A stretch of DNA of 64,000 nt from Rhodobacteraceae bacterium M385 (GTDB lineage: Bacteria > Pseudomonadota > Alphaproteobacteria > Rhodobacterales > Rhodobacteraceae): the NCBI GenBank assembly GCA_025141835.1, contig CP081102.1, forward strand, positions 1,488,001 to 1,552,000, in the 5' to 3' direction. The notes below the pieces were generated by a model that was given only the letters and a program-made list of their open reading frames with translations, was not told the origin of the DNA and did no database searches. The translations under genes were made by a program, and so were the position numbers. Below are positions 26,247 to 34,990 of this stretch, piece after piece (positions within the stretch are counted from its first letter, which is position 1; each line of letters begins with the position of its first letter).

Positions 26247-26436
26247 GGCTGTCTTGTCCTTGCAGCAAGAGAAAGCCCGCGTCGCCCAACAGGGTGGACT
26301 GCGACACACCGGCCTGTCAAATCCCGCGTCGATGCCGGAAGGGTTTGCGACGACACGGAAAATCCGCCACGATCCGTGCTGCAAGGGACCCTTTGCGGGC
26401 AAGGGGGGCAATGGAAAACCACGAAGAGGGGCGGCA

Positions 26437-28632
26437 ATGTCACGGATAACAGTCATCTTGGGGCTGGTGGTGACGGCCGTGATGGTCGGGCTGACGGCCT
26501 TCCCCCCGCCGATTTTTGAACGCGCCCGTGATGCGGTCTTTGATGGCTACCAACGCACGATGCCACGGCCCTACGACCCGACAGCGCCGGTCCATATCAT
26601 CGACATTGATGAGGCCGCTTTGGACGCTTATGGTCAGTGGCCTTGGCCGCGCAGCTATTTGGCGGAACTGACGGATCGCTTGTTTGACCATGGTGCAGCG
26701 GCAGTGGGGTTCGATGTTTTGTTTCCCGAGCCGGACCGGACCTCTCCTGAATTGATCGTCGACTCCTGGGCCCGGTTCACCGACGGCGCGGCGCCCATCT
26801 TGCCAGACCTTGGCATTGCCCCCCATGACACGCGCTTTGCCGATGCGATGCGGGGCCGCGCGGTGGTTTTGTCGGTCGCGGGCGGGTTAGAGGGCTCCAT
26901 GCCCGAGGCCGTGGCGGGATTTGCCGTGACCGGCGCCACGCCGAGCACGTTAACGACTTATCCCGGCGCGATCAGCAATCTGCCAGAGTTAACGGCGGCG
27001 GCCAGCGGGATTGGCACGATCTCTTTGGGGCGCAACACCGATGGAATTACGCGCAGCGTTCCCATGGTCTCGGACTTCGGCGGGGTGTTGATCCCGTCGC
27101 TGTCGGCCGAGCTATTGCGGGTGGCGCAGGGGGCGGGGGGGCATGTTTTGCGCACCTCGGAAGCGTCCGGCGAAATGTCGGGCGGAACCGTTGCGGCCAC
27201 GGCGATGCAGGTCGGCGCGCTGTCTTTTCCGTTGGAGGCAGACGGGCGCTTTCGCCTTTACTACGCGGGCTACCAGCCAGAGAGGGTGACGCCAGTGGGC
27301 GCGTTGTTTGAGGCCGAAGGGATTAACCCAGAGCTGCAAAACCGGTTGGCGGGGCGGATCGTTTTGGTGGGATCGTCGGCGCAAGGCCTGTTCGATATTC
27401 GCACGACACCTTTGGATGGGCAGATCGCTGGCGTCACGCTACACGCTGAAATTATTGAGCAAATCGTGTCAGGCGCGTTTTTGATGCGGGCCGATTGGAT
27501 GCGCGGGCTAGAGATTTTGATCGTCGCGCTGTCGGGTATCTTGTTAACCATCTTCATCCGGCTGGAGCGGCCCTTGCTTGGCCTTAGTGCGGCGCTGTTC
27601 TTTGGCGGCGGCTCTGTGGTGGGTGGGGTGATGGCGTTCTCTATGTGGGGGGTATTGTTCAATCCGGTGACGGCGGTGCTGACGGCGGTGCTTGTCTATC
27701 TTCCCGGCACGACCCTTGGCTATCTGGCGAAGGAACGCGCCCGCCGGTCGATCCGCGAACGCTTTGCCCGCTTCCTGCCGCCGCCTCTGATTGCCGAGAT
27801 CGAAAAGAACCCAACGGCGGCCCTGACGCCTGAAGGGGCGGAGCGGGACTTGACGGTGATGTTCGTGGATATGCGCGGCTTCTCTACCGTGACCGAAGGG
27901 ATGCCACCGGACCGCGTCGTTACCCTCGTTAACACTTTCCTCAGCGCCGTGGCCGAGGCTTTGGTAGATCACGGGGCCACGATCGACAAATTCATGGGCG
28001 ACGCGGTGATGGCGTTTTGGAACGCGCCGATTGAGCGGGCCGACCACGCTAGCGCCGCCCTTGGTGCCCTTCATGCGGTGAATGAAGCGGCGGAACAGGC
28101 GAATTTTCTGCTGACCTCGCAAGGATTGCCGAGGGTTAATCTGGGGGTCGGGCTGAACACCGGGCCCGCGTCGGTGGGGTTGATGGGATCGCGCGACAGG
28201 CTGTCGTACACCTGCATCGGCGACAGCGTGACCCTTGCCGCGCGGCTAGAGGGGCTGACCCGCATTTATGGCACGCGCAACTGCGTGGGGCCGAACACAG
28301 TCGCCGAATGCCCGCCGCATTTGCAGGCCGTGACGTTGGATTTGATCGCGGTGAAGGGCTTTGCCAACGCGGTAGAGGTGTCCACGGTATTGCCGCGCAT
28401 GACACCGGGGCTTGTGGCCTTTGCGACGGCCTTGGCCGAGGCGCGTGCCACCTTTATCGCCCAGGATTGGGCAGGGGCAGAAGAGGCGATGATGCGGGTG
28501 GCCAAGATCAAGGTGCCGACGTGCAACACGGCGCTTCTGGCGAAGGCCTATCTGGATCGGATCGAGGCCTATAAAGAAAGCCCCCCGCCAGCGGGCTGGC
28601 AGGGGGAATTTGTAGCGCAATCAAAGAGGTAA
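26437..28632 (+). CDS. CHASE2-domain class III adenylate cyclase
   Basis: A 731-residue membrane receptor. One N-terminal membrane helix is followed by a periplasmic CHASE2 domain (about 25-345), three membrane helices (about 355-455) and a class III cyclase domain (about 465-660). Metal-binding Asp residues are in VMFVDMRGFS and FMGDAVMAFW. The base-specifying Lys is in IDKFMGD and the Thr in YTCIGDSVTLAARLEG, which favours ATP over GTP. The start at 26437 follows GAAGAGGGGC. The gene neighbours are two membrane cNMP-binding proteins, a FecR-domain protein and an outer-membrane barrel, so it probably turns an envelope signal into cAMP. Confidence 0.93.
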   Translation: MSRITVILGLVVTAVMVGLTAFPPPIFERARDAVFDGYQRTMPRPYDPTAPVHIIDIDEAALDAYGQWPWPRSYLAELTDRLFDHGAAAVGFDVLFPEPDRTSPELIVDSWARFTDGAAPILPDLGIAPHDTRFADAMRGRAVVLSVAGGLEGSMPEAVAGFAVTGATPSTLTTYPGAISNLPELTAAASGIGTISLGRNTDGITRSVPMVSDFGGVLIPSLSAELLRVAQGAGGHVLRTSEASGEMSGGTVAATAMQVGALSFPLEADGRFRLYYAGYQPERVTPVGALFEAEGINPELQNRLAGRIVLVGSSAQGLFDIRTTPLDGQIAGVTLHAEIIEQIVSGAFLMRADWMRGLEILIVALSGILLTIFIRLERPLLGLSAALFFGGGSVVGGVMAFSMWGVLFNPVTAVLTAVLVYLPGTTLGYLAKERARRSIRERFARFLPPPLIAEIEKNPTAALTPEGAERDLTVMFVDMRGFSTVTEGMPPDRVVTLVNTFLSAVAEALVDHGATIDKFMGDAVMAFWNAPIERADHASAALGALHAVNEAAEQANFLLTSQGLPRVNLGVGLNTGPASVGLMGSRDRLSYTCIGDSVTLAARLEGLTRIYGTRNCVGPNTVAECPPHLQAVTLDLIAVKGFANAVEVSTVLPRMTPGLVAFATALAEARATFIAQDWAGAEEAMMRVAKIKVPTCNTALLAKAYLDRIEAYKESPPPAGWQGEFVAQSKR
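27919..27933. repeat. GTTAACGNCGTTAAC-like palindrome, 2 mismatches
   Basis: GTTACCCTCGTTAAC in the cyclase gene, read as Val-Thr-Leu-Val-Asn. Confidence 0.45.
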
Positions 28633-28662
28633 GGGTTGTTTCGTCCCTTGTGCCTAGACCTC

Positions 28663-29502
28663 TTAGCAGTCGTATTCGACTTTTCGTAGCGTCCGCCCAT
28701 TGCCCGGGTAATAAAAGCAGTCATCTTCGGGAGCTTCGGGAAGGCCCTCTGGCAGACCTTCAAACAGGTCATCGAAGCGGAAATCCTCGTCGAAAATCTC
28801 GGGATCGAACTCTTCCCCGGTGGTGGACACGGGCCCACGATCCGACGGGTTGGGGTTATCCACGCCCGAGCCAAGGGTCGAGCCGCCACCGCCACCCGGC
28901 GCGCCGTCGATCAGTTCCAGCACTTGCGCGAGGAACGCGGGGTTTACACGGCCTTGGTAGCCATTTTCGGTCAACACACCGCCGCGACGGCTGGTGCAGG
29001 CCCGTTGTCCGCTTTCGGTCGACGTGATGCAGAGCCGCTCACCGGCCAGAAACACCGTAATCGTCTCGCCGTTTTGGTAAATGATCAAAGCGCTGGACCC
29101 ACGAATGCCGATGGTGGCCGTGGGGGTCGTGACCGTTGCTTCCTGTCCCTGCGACAGCGCGCCGCCGATAAAGCGCAGCGCGCCTTGGGTCATTTGCAAG
29201 CCCATCTGGCCGGAGCCATTGGGGTTGAAAACGAATTCATCCAACACGATTGTCGTGTTTGGCGCCATCGACAGCGTTGTTTGATCGATAAACAGGAGCT
29301 GCCCCCGGCCTGAACCGGACGAGGCAATGGTCTCGTTCTGGACAACGCCCGCGCCCAAATCCAACGTCCGCGTGCCTGCACCGGGTGGGGTGCCGCGCAG
29401 CGTCGGCTCGCTTGAGGCGACAGTGCCGATGTTTTGCGCCGCCAAGGGCGCGGCGAATGTCAGGGCCGCAACGGCGGCCATTGTGATGGTCTTGAAGGGC
29501 AT
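28663..29502 (-). CDS. Secreted FecR-domain protein
   Basis: A 279-residue periplasmic protein with a signal peptide (MPFKTITMAAVAALTFAAPL, cleaved near AAQ). A FecR-type beta-domain (about 45-160) has GAGVVQNETIASSGSGRGQLLF and TVTTPTATIGIRG, and a low-complexity acidic Gly/Pro-rich C-terminus ends in a Cys-containing segment (DDCFYYPGNGR). Family members sense or scaffold in the periplasm and occur next to CHASE2 cyclases. It starts 2 bases after the stop of the TPR/barrel gene, so the pair is an operon read toward the cyclase. Confidence 0.85.
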   Translation of the reverse strand: MPFKTITMAAVAALTFAAPLAAQNIGTVASSEPTLRGTPPGAGTRTLDLGAGVVQNETIASSGSGRGQLLFIDQTTLSMAPNTTIVLDEFVFNPNGSGQMGLQMTQGALRFIGGALSQGQEATVTTPTATIGIRGSSALIIYQNGETITVFLAGERLCITSTESGQRACTSRRGGVLTENGYQGRVNPAFLAQVLELIDGAPGGGGGSTLGSGVDNPNPSDRGPVSTTGEEFDPEIFDEDFRFDDLFEGLPEGLPEAPEDDCFYYPGNGRTLRKVEYDC

Positions 29503-29504
29503 AC

Positions 29505-30734
29505 TTAAAACTCCCAACCGACTTGGAATGTGTAAATTAATTCTTCGCGTGAAGTCGTCACACCGCTGGTCACAGAATCCTCAAAGACCTGTGCTGCGGT
29601 GGTTTCAATATAGATGTCTTCCAATACGAAGGCCCGTAGCCAGACCCCGTAGCTTTCTTCATCAATGTCCGTGGTGGTGCCGCCGTCGATCCGTTCTGCT
29701 TGGCCCGCTTCGGCCCATGCGCCCGCGATCCAGCGGTTTGGCAGATGTTCCCAACCCACGTCAAAGGCGTGTTGCGCGGCCAGTCGGACAGAGGCTTCGG
29801 TGATTTCTACGGGTGTGGGGTCATCCACTTCCTGACGCCCGCCCACGGTGCCCGATAGCCGGAACCGTGTGTCACGAGAGGGGCGGTAAGTTACGCCCAG
29901 ATCGAAATCGTAGAAGTCGTAATCGGAGTCGGTGGACGCGTGGGCGATCTCTCGGCCCGTTGTTGCGTCGGCGTAGACGGTGAAGCGTTCGTCAATCGGG
30001 TTGGCGTAGGAAAGGCCCACCCCCCAAGAGGTGTAATCGCCCGACAAGGTGGAATCGTTTTGGAACCAGCCAAGCTCGGCATAGGCTTGCAGGCGCGGGC
30101 CGTAGGCGTCGCGGCTCAGGCGCCATTGCGGGCCGGTGCGCAAGCGCCCGGAGCTGCGGCTGTTGATCGAGCTGTCGCCGGGCTCATAGCTGGAGAAGGC
30201 GAATTCGGTGATCCATTGGGTGACATCGGAGTCGCCCATGTCGATACGCCAATCCACCGAGCCGGTCACGAAGGCGCCCTGTTCGCCGCTGGTGTCGGCA
30301 TAGGCGTAGCCCACAGCAAGGCGGCCCCGGTAGTCGGAGCGGTCATCGCGGTCCTGCGCTTCTTCCCGGTAGCGGGCCACTTGGGTCAATTGCGCAGGCG
30401 TCAAGGTGCCCGAGGATTGGGCCGCGGCAAGGTGATACTCGGCCACCGCGTAGGAGCCCAAGGCAAAGTAGGCAATCGCCAGCTCTACACGGGCCGCAGA
30501 GTTGTTGGGCTCTAGGTCAACAAGGCGTTCCAAGGTCGCGGCTGCGGCCTCAAAATCACGGGCTTGGACAGACAGGCGCGCGTAATCGCGCATCAGCTGT
30601 CGGTTGCTTGGGTCGGTCAGCATCTGCTGGAAAATGGCTTGGCGCTGTGCGTCATCGCCCGCGTTTTGCGCCGCAAGCGGCGTGGAGATCAGCGAGAGCG
30701 TGGCGATGGTTGCCAGAAGGGGGGCTCGGAACAT
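29505..30734 (-). CDS. TPR-containing outer-membrane beta-barrel protein
   Basis: A 409-residue exported protein. The signal peptide ends at about residue 22 (STPLAAQ). TPR-like helices cover about 35-140 (YARLSVQARDFEAAAATLERL, then ELAIAYFALGSYAVAEYHL). From about 150 the sequence alternates in amphipathic strands and ends with FQVGWEF, the terminal aromatic typical of outer-membrane barrels. The layout resembles Slam/DUF560-type surface proteins. The start follows GTGAGG. It shares an operon with the FecR gene and converges on the CHASE2 cyclase. Confidence 0.82.
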   Translation of the reverse strand: MFRAPLLATIATLSLISTPLAAQNAGDDAQRQAIFQQMLTDPSNRQLMRDYARLSVQARDFEAAAATLERLVDLEPNNSAARVELAIAYFALGSYAVAEYHLAAAQSSGTLTPAQLTQVARYREEAQDRDDRSDYRGRLAVGYAYADTSGEQGAFVTGSVDWRIDMGDSDVTQWITEFAFSSYEPGDSSINSRSSGRLRTGPQWRLSRDAYGPRLQAYAELGWFQNDSTLSGDYTSWGVGLSYANPIDERFTVYADATTGREIAHASTDSDYDFYDFDLGVTYRPSRDTRFRLSGTVGGRQEVDDPTPVEITEASVRLAAQHAFDVGWEHLPNRWIAGAWAEAGQAERIDGGTTTDIDEESYGVWLRAFVLEDIYIETTAAQVFEDSVTSGVTTSREELIYTFQVGWEF

Positions 30735-30917
30735 TATCGGGCCTCACAAAAAGAGAGAGAAAGGGAGTCGAACGAATAGCGAAACCATACGGGGCATGGG
30801 CACTTTGTACAATGAACAGCGCAAAACCGCCTGATGAGTACGCGGCCCATGCGGCATTGCGGCAACGGTCACGGGGCGAGGGCGCGGGAGGGCGGCGATA
30901 TTACCAGCCCAGTCTTA

Positions 30918-31736
30918 TTATCCGCCCAGTTTTGCGTGAACCTCGTCCAGATCAATCTCACCGATGGGCATCTTGTTGCCGGGATTGTCGAAGTCATATT
31001 TGAACAGATCGAAATCGCGGTGATAGATTTCCTTGACCAGATGCATCGAGAGATCGTCGAAATAATCCTCAACCGGGTGCAGGCGCTTGGGGCCGTGGCC
31101 CTCAGATTCGTTGAAGCGCGGCACATCCTTTAGCTTGATCGGATGGGCGTTATCGGTCGCATCCAGCACGCTTTGCATGCCGTCGTTGAAGCTTTCGGTC
31201 CAGAAAATCTTATCGTAGCGCCCGCCGTTCACGATGAACGTGGAAACATGGCCCGACATCGCGGACCAATGAATATCCGGGTCCATCGGCTTGCGCCAAC
31301 GAATGGTGTCGCGGGTAAACAGCAAGAACCGGCGGAAGCTGGCGATCTGGTCGAACTCCCCCTTGCCATCATCGCCGCCCACTTCGATCCCGTATTTCTG
31401 AATCAGTAGTGGCACCATATTGCCGCGATAGCGGCGGCCATTGCGTTGAATGCCGCAGATTTTATCGAAGAAGCTGGATAGGATGCGGGTGTAGGGATTG
31501 CGCACACAGGTAAAGGCATAGCTTTTGTGGGCCTGAACGTTGCTGGTGATAACGGGCTGGCTATCGTCAAACGCCCATTTATGCATGCCGCCGGTGGCAT
31601 CGTGGATGTCGCCATCAAAGTATTCGCCATTGTCGGCGTAGTACATGATCTGACCGATGGTCGAGCAGGCGCATTTGGGTACCACACGATACACCATGCT
31701 TTCGCTTGTCGTCATCCAGGTGCCCGGAAATCCCAT
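30918..31736 (-). CDS. Sulfotransferase family 2 protein
   Basis: A 272-residue sulfotransferase using PAPS. The 5'-phosphosulfate loop is VPKCACSTIGQ (about residues 17-27) and the 3'-phosphate element is CVRNPYTRILSSFFDK (about 75-90). The ATG at 31736 (MGFPGTWMT) is chosen because the longer in-frame extension to 31817 has a TTG start and AT-rich codons (TTT, ATT, TAT, TTA, AGA) unlike the rest of the window; homologue alignment could reverse this. It is divergent from a core-2/I-branching-type glycosyltransferase, suggesting a sulfated surface glycan. Confidence 0.83.
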   Translation of the reverse strand: MGFPGTWMTTSESMVYRVVPKCACSTIGQIMYYADNGEYFDGDIHDATGGMHKWAFDDSQPVITSNVQAHKSYAFTCVRNPYTRILSSFFDKICGIQRNGRRYRGNMVPLLIQKYGIEVGGDDGKGEFDQIASFRRFLLFTRDTIRWRKPMDPDIHWSAMSGHVSTFIVNGGRYDKIFWTESFNDGMQSVLDATDNAHPIKLKDVPRFNESEGHGPKRLHPVEDYFDDLSMHLVKEIYHRDFDLFKYDFDNPGNKMPIGEIDLDEVHAKLGG

Positions 31737-31889
31737 ATGTTCGTACCTCACGTGATGCCCGGTGCTGTGTTCACCCGGTCTTAAGACATAAATTGCAAAG
31801 AATTGGTGTCGCTTCAATCTCTCTCAGGTATTAATACGTTAACAACAAGGCGCAACAATGCGCGTAAGTCCGGGGCAATCGTTTCCAGA

Positions 31890-33467
31890 ATGGCAAAAAT
31901 CGCCTTTATTCTCCTGTGTCACAAGGATGCGCCAAGCATCATCCGTCAGGCTGAGCGTTTGACGGCGACGGGCGATTATGTGTCGATTCATTTTGACGCA
32001 AACGCGAAACCGGCGGATTTTTCAGCACTTCAAGAGGCCCTGAAGGACAACGCGGGCGTCACCTTTGCCAAAAAGCGCATCAAATGCGGTTGGGGGGAGT
32101 GGTCGCTGTGCCAAGCGACGCTGCACGCGATTGAAGCGGCGGTCGAGGCGTTTCCCAAGGCGTCGCATTTCTACATGCTGTCGGGGGATTGCGCGGCGGT
32201 AAAGTCGGCTGACTACGCCCATAAGTTCCTTGATGACCGCGACATGGATTATGTCGAAAGCTTCGATTTCTTCAACTCGGACTGGATCAAGACGGGCTTC
32301 AAGGGTGAGCGCCTGTTCTACCGCCACTTCTTTAACGAGCGGAACCATAAGAAGCTGTTCTATGCCTCGTTCCATTTGCAGCGCAAACTTCGGCTGGAGC
32401 GCAAGATCCCCGACGACATTCAGGTGATGATCGGTTCGCAATGGTGGTGCCTGCGGCGCAGCACGATCGAGGCGATCTTGGATTTCTGCCGCGAACGCCC
32501 CGATGTGATCCGCTTCTTCAAGACGACCTGGATTCCGGATGAGACATTCTTCCAAACCCTCGTGCGCCACCTCGTGCCGTCGCGCGAGATTGAAAGCCGG
32601 ACCCTGACGTTCAAGATGTTCAGCGACTACGGCATGCCGGTTACTTTCTACAACGATCAGTATGACCTGTTGATTTCGCAGGATTATCTGTTCGCCCGCA
32701 AGATTTCTGCCGAGGCCACCTTGCTGAAGGACCGCCTTGGCGCCTTGTGGAATTCGGACCGCAAGGATTTCGCCACCTCGAAGGAGGGGCCGAAACTACA
32801 CGCCTTCCTGACCGGGCGAGGCCGGGTGGGCAAACGCTTTGGCACAAGGTTTTGGGAACGCGAAAGCACCCTTGGGGCGGACCGCGACCTCTATATGTTG
32901 GTGTGCAAGAAATGGCACGTCGCCAAGCGGCTTCTCAAAGCCTCGTCCGAGAAGTTGGATGTGCGCGGGATCGAGTATCTTTTTGATGAAGAGGGCTGCC
33001 GCGTCCCGCATCTGGGCGGGATTGAACGCACAATGGAAAAGCGCAACCGCCACCGCCGTGCGCTGGTGCGGATGCTGTTTGATTACTACGGCACCGAACA
33101 GTTGGTGATCTGCCTTGATCCGGCCAACCTAGACCTGATGCGTGATTTCATGTCCGATCGGGCGAACGCGCGAATCCTCGAATTGCAATGTACCTTTGAT
33201 GACCAATATCTGGTGGGCCACGCGCACCGTGTTGGGCTGGCAACGGACGACACGCCGGGCGAGGTTTTGCAACGGATGCTACCCACCCTGCGCCATGAGT
33301 TTCTGGACGAGCAGATGGAAATCCGAGAGGCGGAGTTCAAACAGCACTGGCGTTTGAAAGAGGGTAAATCGGCCGAAGAAAACGGCGCCGTGCTGGCGGA
33401 CTTCTTCGGAATAGACCAAGACGTTGGTCGAGAGTTAGCCCAGACCCAACACCTGTTTGCAGATTAA
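31890..33467 (+). CDS. Beta-1,6-N-acetylglucosaminyltransferase-like protein (GT14 + DUF5927)
   Basis: A 525-residue protein with an N-terminal GT14 core-2/I-branching enzyme domain (about 1-270: FILLCHKDAPSIIRQ, HFYMLSGDCAAVKS, IGSQWWCLRRSTIE, IPDETFFQTLV). A C-terminal DUF5927 domain (about 290-525) carries ERTMEKRNRHRRALVRMLF and CTFDDQYLVGH. There is no signal peptide, so it is cytoplasmic or membrane-peripheral. It is divergent from the sulfotransferase, a recurrent Rhodobacterales pair likely to build a sulfated capsule or exopolysaccharide. Confidence 0.88.
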   Translation: MAKIAFILLCHKDAPSIIRQAERLTATGDYVSIHFDANAKPADFSALQEALKDNAGVTFAKKRIKCGWGEWSLCQATLHAIEAAVEAFPKASHFYMLSGDCAAVKSADYAHKFLDDRDMDYVESFDFFNSDWIKTGFKGERLFYRHFFNERNHKKLFYASFHLQRKLRLERKIPDDIQVMIGSQWWCLRRSTIEAILDFCRERPDVIRFFKTTWIPDETFFQTLVRHLVPSREIESRTLTFKMFSDYGMPVTFYNDQYDLLISQDYLFARKISAEATLLKDRLGALWNSDRKDFATSKEGPKLHAFLTGRGRVGKRFGTRFWERESTLGADRDLYMLVCKKWHVAKRLLKASSEKLDVRGIEYLFDEEGCRVPHLGGIERTMEKRNRHRRALVRMLFDYYGTEQLVICLDPANLDLMRDFMSDRANARILELQCTFDDQYLVGHAHRVGLATDDTPGEVLQRMLPTLRHEFLDEQMEIREAEFKQHWRLKEGKSAEENGAVLADFFGIDQDVGRELAQTQHLFAD

Positions 33468-33479
33468 AAGGGGGCTTTG

Positions 33480-33854
33480 ATGGCCTATTCTTACGACGAC
33501 CAGAACATTTTCGCGAAGATCTTACGCGGGGAGATTCCAAACAAAACCGTGGCCGAAAGCGAGCATACGTTGGCCTTCGCCGACCTGTACCCGCAAGCGC
33601 CCGTACATGTCTTGGTGATCCCCAAGGGACCATATGTGTGTTTTGACCACTTTGCCGCCGAAGCATCCGATGCGGAAATCGCAGACTTTCACCGGGTTGC
33701 GGCACAGGTCTGTGCGCAGGTGTCACCCGGAAACGGTGGGGCGGGATTCCGCACGATCTCCAACGCGGGCGATGATGGGGTGCAAGAGGTGCCGCATTAC
33801 CACATGCATGTTTTGGGCGGGCGTCCCTTGGGGCGGATGTTGGCGAAGGCCTGA
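33480..33854 (+). CDS. HIT-family nucleotide hydrolase
   Basis: A 124-residue histidine-triad protein with the motif HYHMHVLGG near the C-terminus, and FAKILRGEIPNKTV and YPQAPVHVLVIPK at the N-terminus, as in the Hint/HinT branch. It probably hydrolyses adenosine phosphoramidates or AMP-lysine. The start at 33480 is preceded by AAAGGGGGC. It lies 12 bases after the glycosyltransferase gene, so it may be cotranscribed with it. Confidence 0.93.
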   Translation: MAYSYDDQNIFAKILRGEIPNKTVAESEHTLAFADLYPQAPVHVLVIPKGPYVCFDHFAAEASDAEIADFHRVAAQVCAQVSPGNGGAGFRTISNAGDDGVQEVPHYHMHVLGGRPLGRMLAKA

Positions 33855-33881
33855 TATGGGGCGCGCGCGGCCTCAAGCCCC

Positions 33882-33899
33882 GGCCCAAAAGGTTGGGCC
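33882..33899. other. Stem-loop after the HIT gene
   Basis: GGCCCAA-AAGG-TTGGGCC, a 7-bp perfect stem with a 4-nt loop but no T-run. The surrounding 180-base gap between the HIT and zinc-finger genes shows nothing else recognisable. Confidence 0.4.
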
Positions 33900-34036
33900 A
33901 GAGCCGCTCGGCCCCACGCGCTGCCGCGGATGCGTTGACAGGTCGCGCGGCCACGGGGCCGGTGCGGCGTGCTCCACCCTTGCCCGGTCGCAAGACCTCT
34001 GCCATATCCAAAAGCAGCCACAGTGAATGGAGCCCC

Positions 34037-34222
34037 ATGATGAGCATTGACGCCCCCGAGATCGAGATTGTGACCGCGACCCGCGTTGCCTGCGATGGTG
34101 GAGAGGGCGCCTTGGGCCATCCGCGCGTGTGGTTGATGATCGACCCCGACAGCGGCTTCGTGGAGTGCGGTTATTGCGACAAGAAGTTCATCCACAAGGA
34201 TTTCGCGGACGCCGCAGAGTGA
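34037..34222 (+). CDS. Small zinc-finger protein (NDUFS6-like CHCC type)
   Basis: A 61-residue protein whose C-terminal half carries GHPRVWLMIDPDSGF followed by VECGYCDKKFI, the zinc-binding Cys-His-Cys-Cys pattern of the bacterial homologues of the complex I accessory subunit NDUFS6. A structural or assembly role around respiratory complex I is inferred from family knowledge. Two adjacent ATG codons occur; the first is taken. The stop overlaps the GTG start of the DUF2459 gene (GTGA). Confidence 0.85.
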   Translation: MMSIDAPEIEIVTATRVACDGGEGALGHPRVWLMIDPDSGFVECGYCDKKFIHKDFADAAE

Positions 34223-34896
34223 TCCGCCGCTTCGGCAAGGGTTTGGGCCGCCTTTTTGGGGCGGCCTTTTTCGTTGTCGCGCTCTATCTTTTTGGGGCGG
34301 TGGTGGGCGGGCTGATCCCCGGCCGCTCTGCCGATATTCCAGCAGGCGATGATGTTGAAATTGCACTGTTGTTCGGGCCGATCCACGTCGATTTTCTGCT
34401 ACCCGCCACGGCGCAGACCCGAGAGGCGCTGCAATTTGCGCGCGCTGGCGGGGTTTGGGTGGATGACGCGGGCGTGGGCTATTTCATCGTCGGCTGGGGC
34501 GCGCGGGACTTCTACACCACGACACCGCAATGGGCAGACCTGAGCGCGAGGGCGACGCTGCGGGCGATCACCGGCGATGCCTCGGTCCTGCGGGTAGACG
34601 TGGTGCAGCCAAACATCGCCTTCGACCAATTGCCCCGCCTGTCGCTTTCCGCCGATCAATACACGGCGCTTTTGGCCGAGATCACCGCGACGGCCACGCC
34701 GGACGCGATCGGGGTGGAGGCACCGGGCCACCGCCCCACATCTGGTTTCGTGGAGGCGCGGGGGCGGTTTCACATCCTGCGGACTTGCAACACATGGGTC
34801 GGGCGCGTGTTGCGCGGGGCCGGGGTGCCCATGGGTGCATGGACGCCGACCCCCTATGCCGTGCGCCTGTCCCTGTGGCGGGCGGGATTAAGTTAA
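34219..34896 (+). CDS. DUF2459 (TIGR02117-type) membrane-anchored protein
   Basis: A 225-residue protein with one N-terminal membrane helix or signal anchor (GRLFGAAFFVVALYLFGAVV, about 10-30) and an extracytoplasmic DUF2459 domain. Family marks are IHVDFLLPA, VGWGARDFYTTTPQW and the late CNTWVGRVLRGAG. The start is GTG at 34219, overlapping the preceding stop by four bases; the frame upstream lies inside the zinc-finger gene. Function unknown. A near-perfect GTTAAC palindrome covers its stop codon. Confidence 0.8.
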   Translation: MIRRFGKGLGRLFGAAFFVVALYLFGAVVGGLIPGRSADIPAGDDVEIALLFGPIHVDFLLPATAQTREALQFARAGGVWVDDAGVGYFIVGWGARDFYTTTPQWADLSARATLRAITGDASVLRVDVVQPNIAFDQLPRLSLSADQYTALLAEITATATPDAIGVEAPGHRPTSGFVEARGRFHILRTCNTWVGRVLRGAGVPMGAWTPTPYAVRLSLWRAGLS

Positions 34897-34906
34897 CGCC
34901 GTTAAG
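34892..34906. repeat. GTTAACGNCGTTAAC palindrome copy, 1 mismatch
   Basis: GTTAACGCCGTTAAG across the stop codon of the DUF2459 gene; the mismatch is at the last base only. Confidence 0.75.
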
Positions 34907-34990
34907 GGATTCCCTGAGATTGGTAAAAATCCCAGTCGCGCCCGCCCAATTGGCACGGTAGAACGAAGCCAACCATTAGGAGGGGCGCAC

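Noticed and set aside
31737..31817. N-terminal extension of the sulfotransferase to a TTG codon
   Set aside because: Codon use there (TTA, AGA, ATT, TAT) differs from the rest of the gene; kept only as an alternative.
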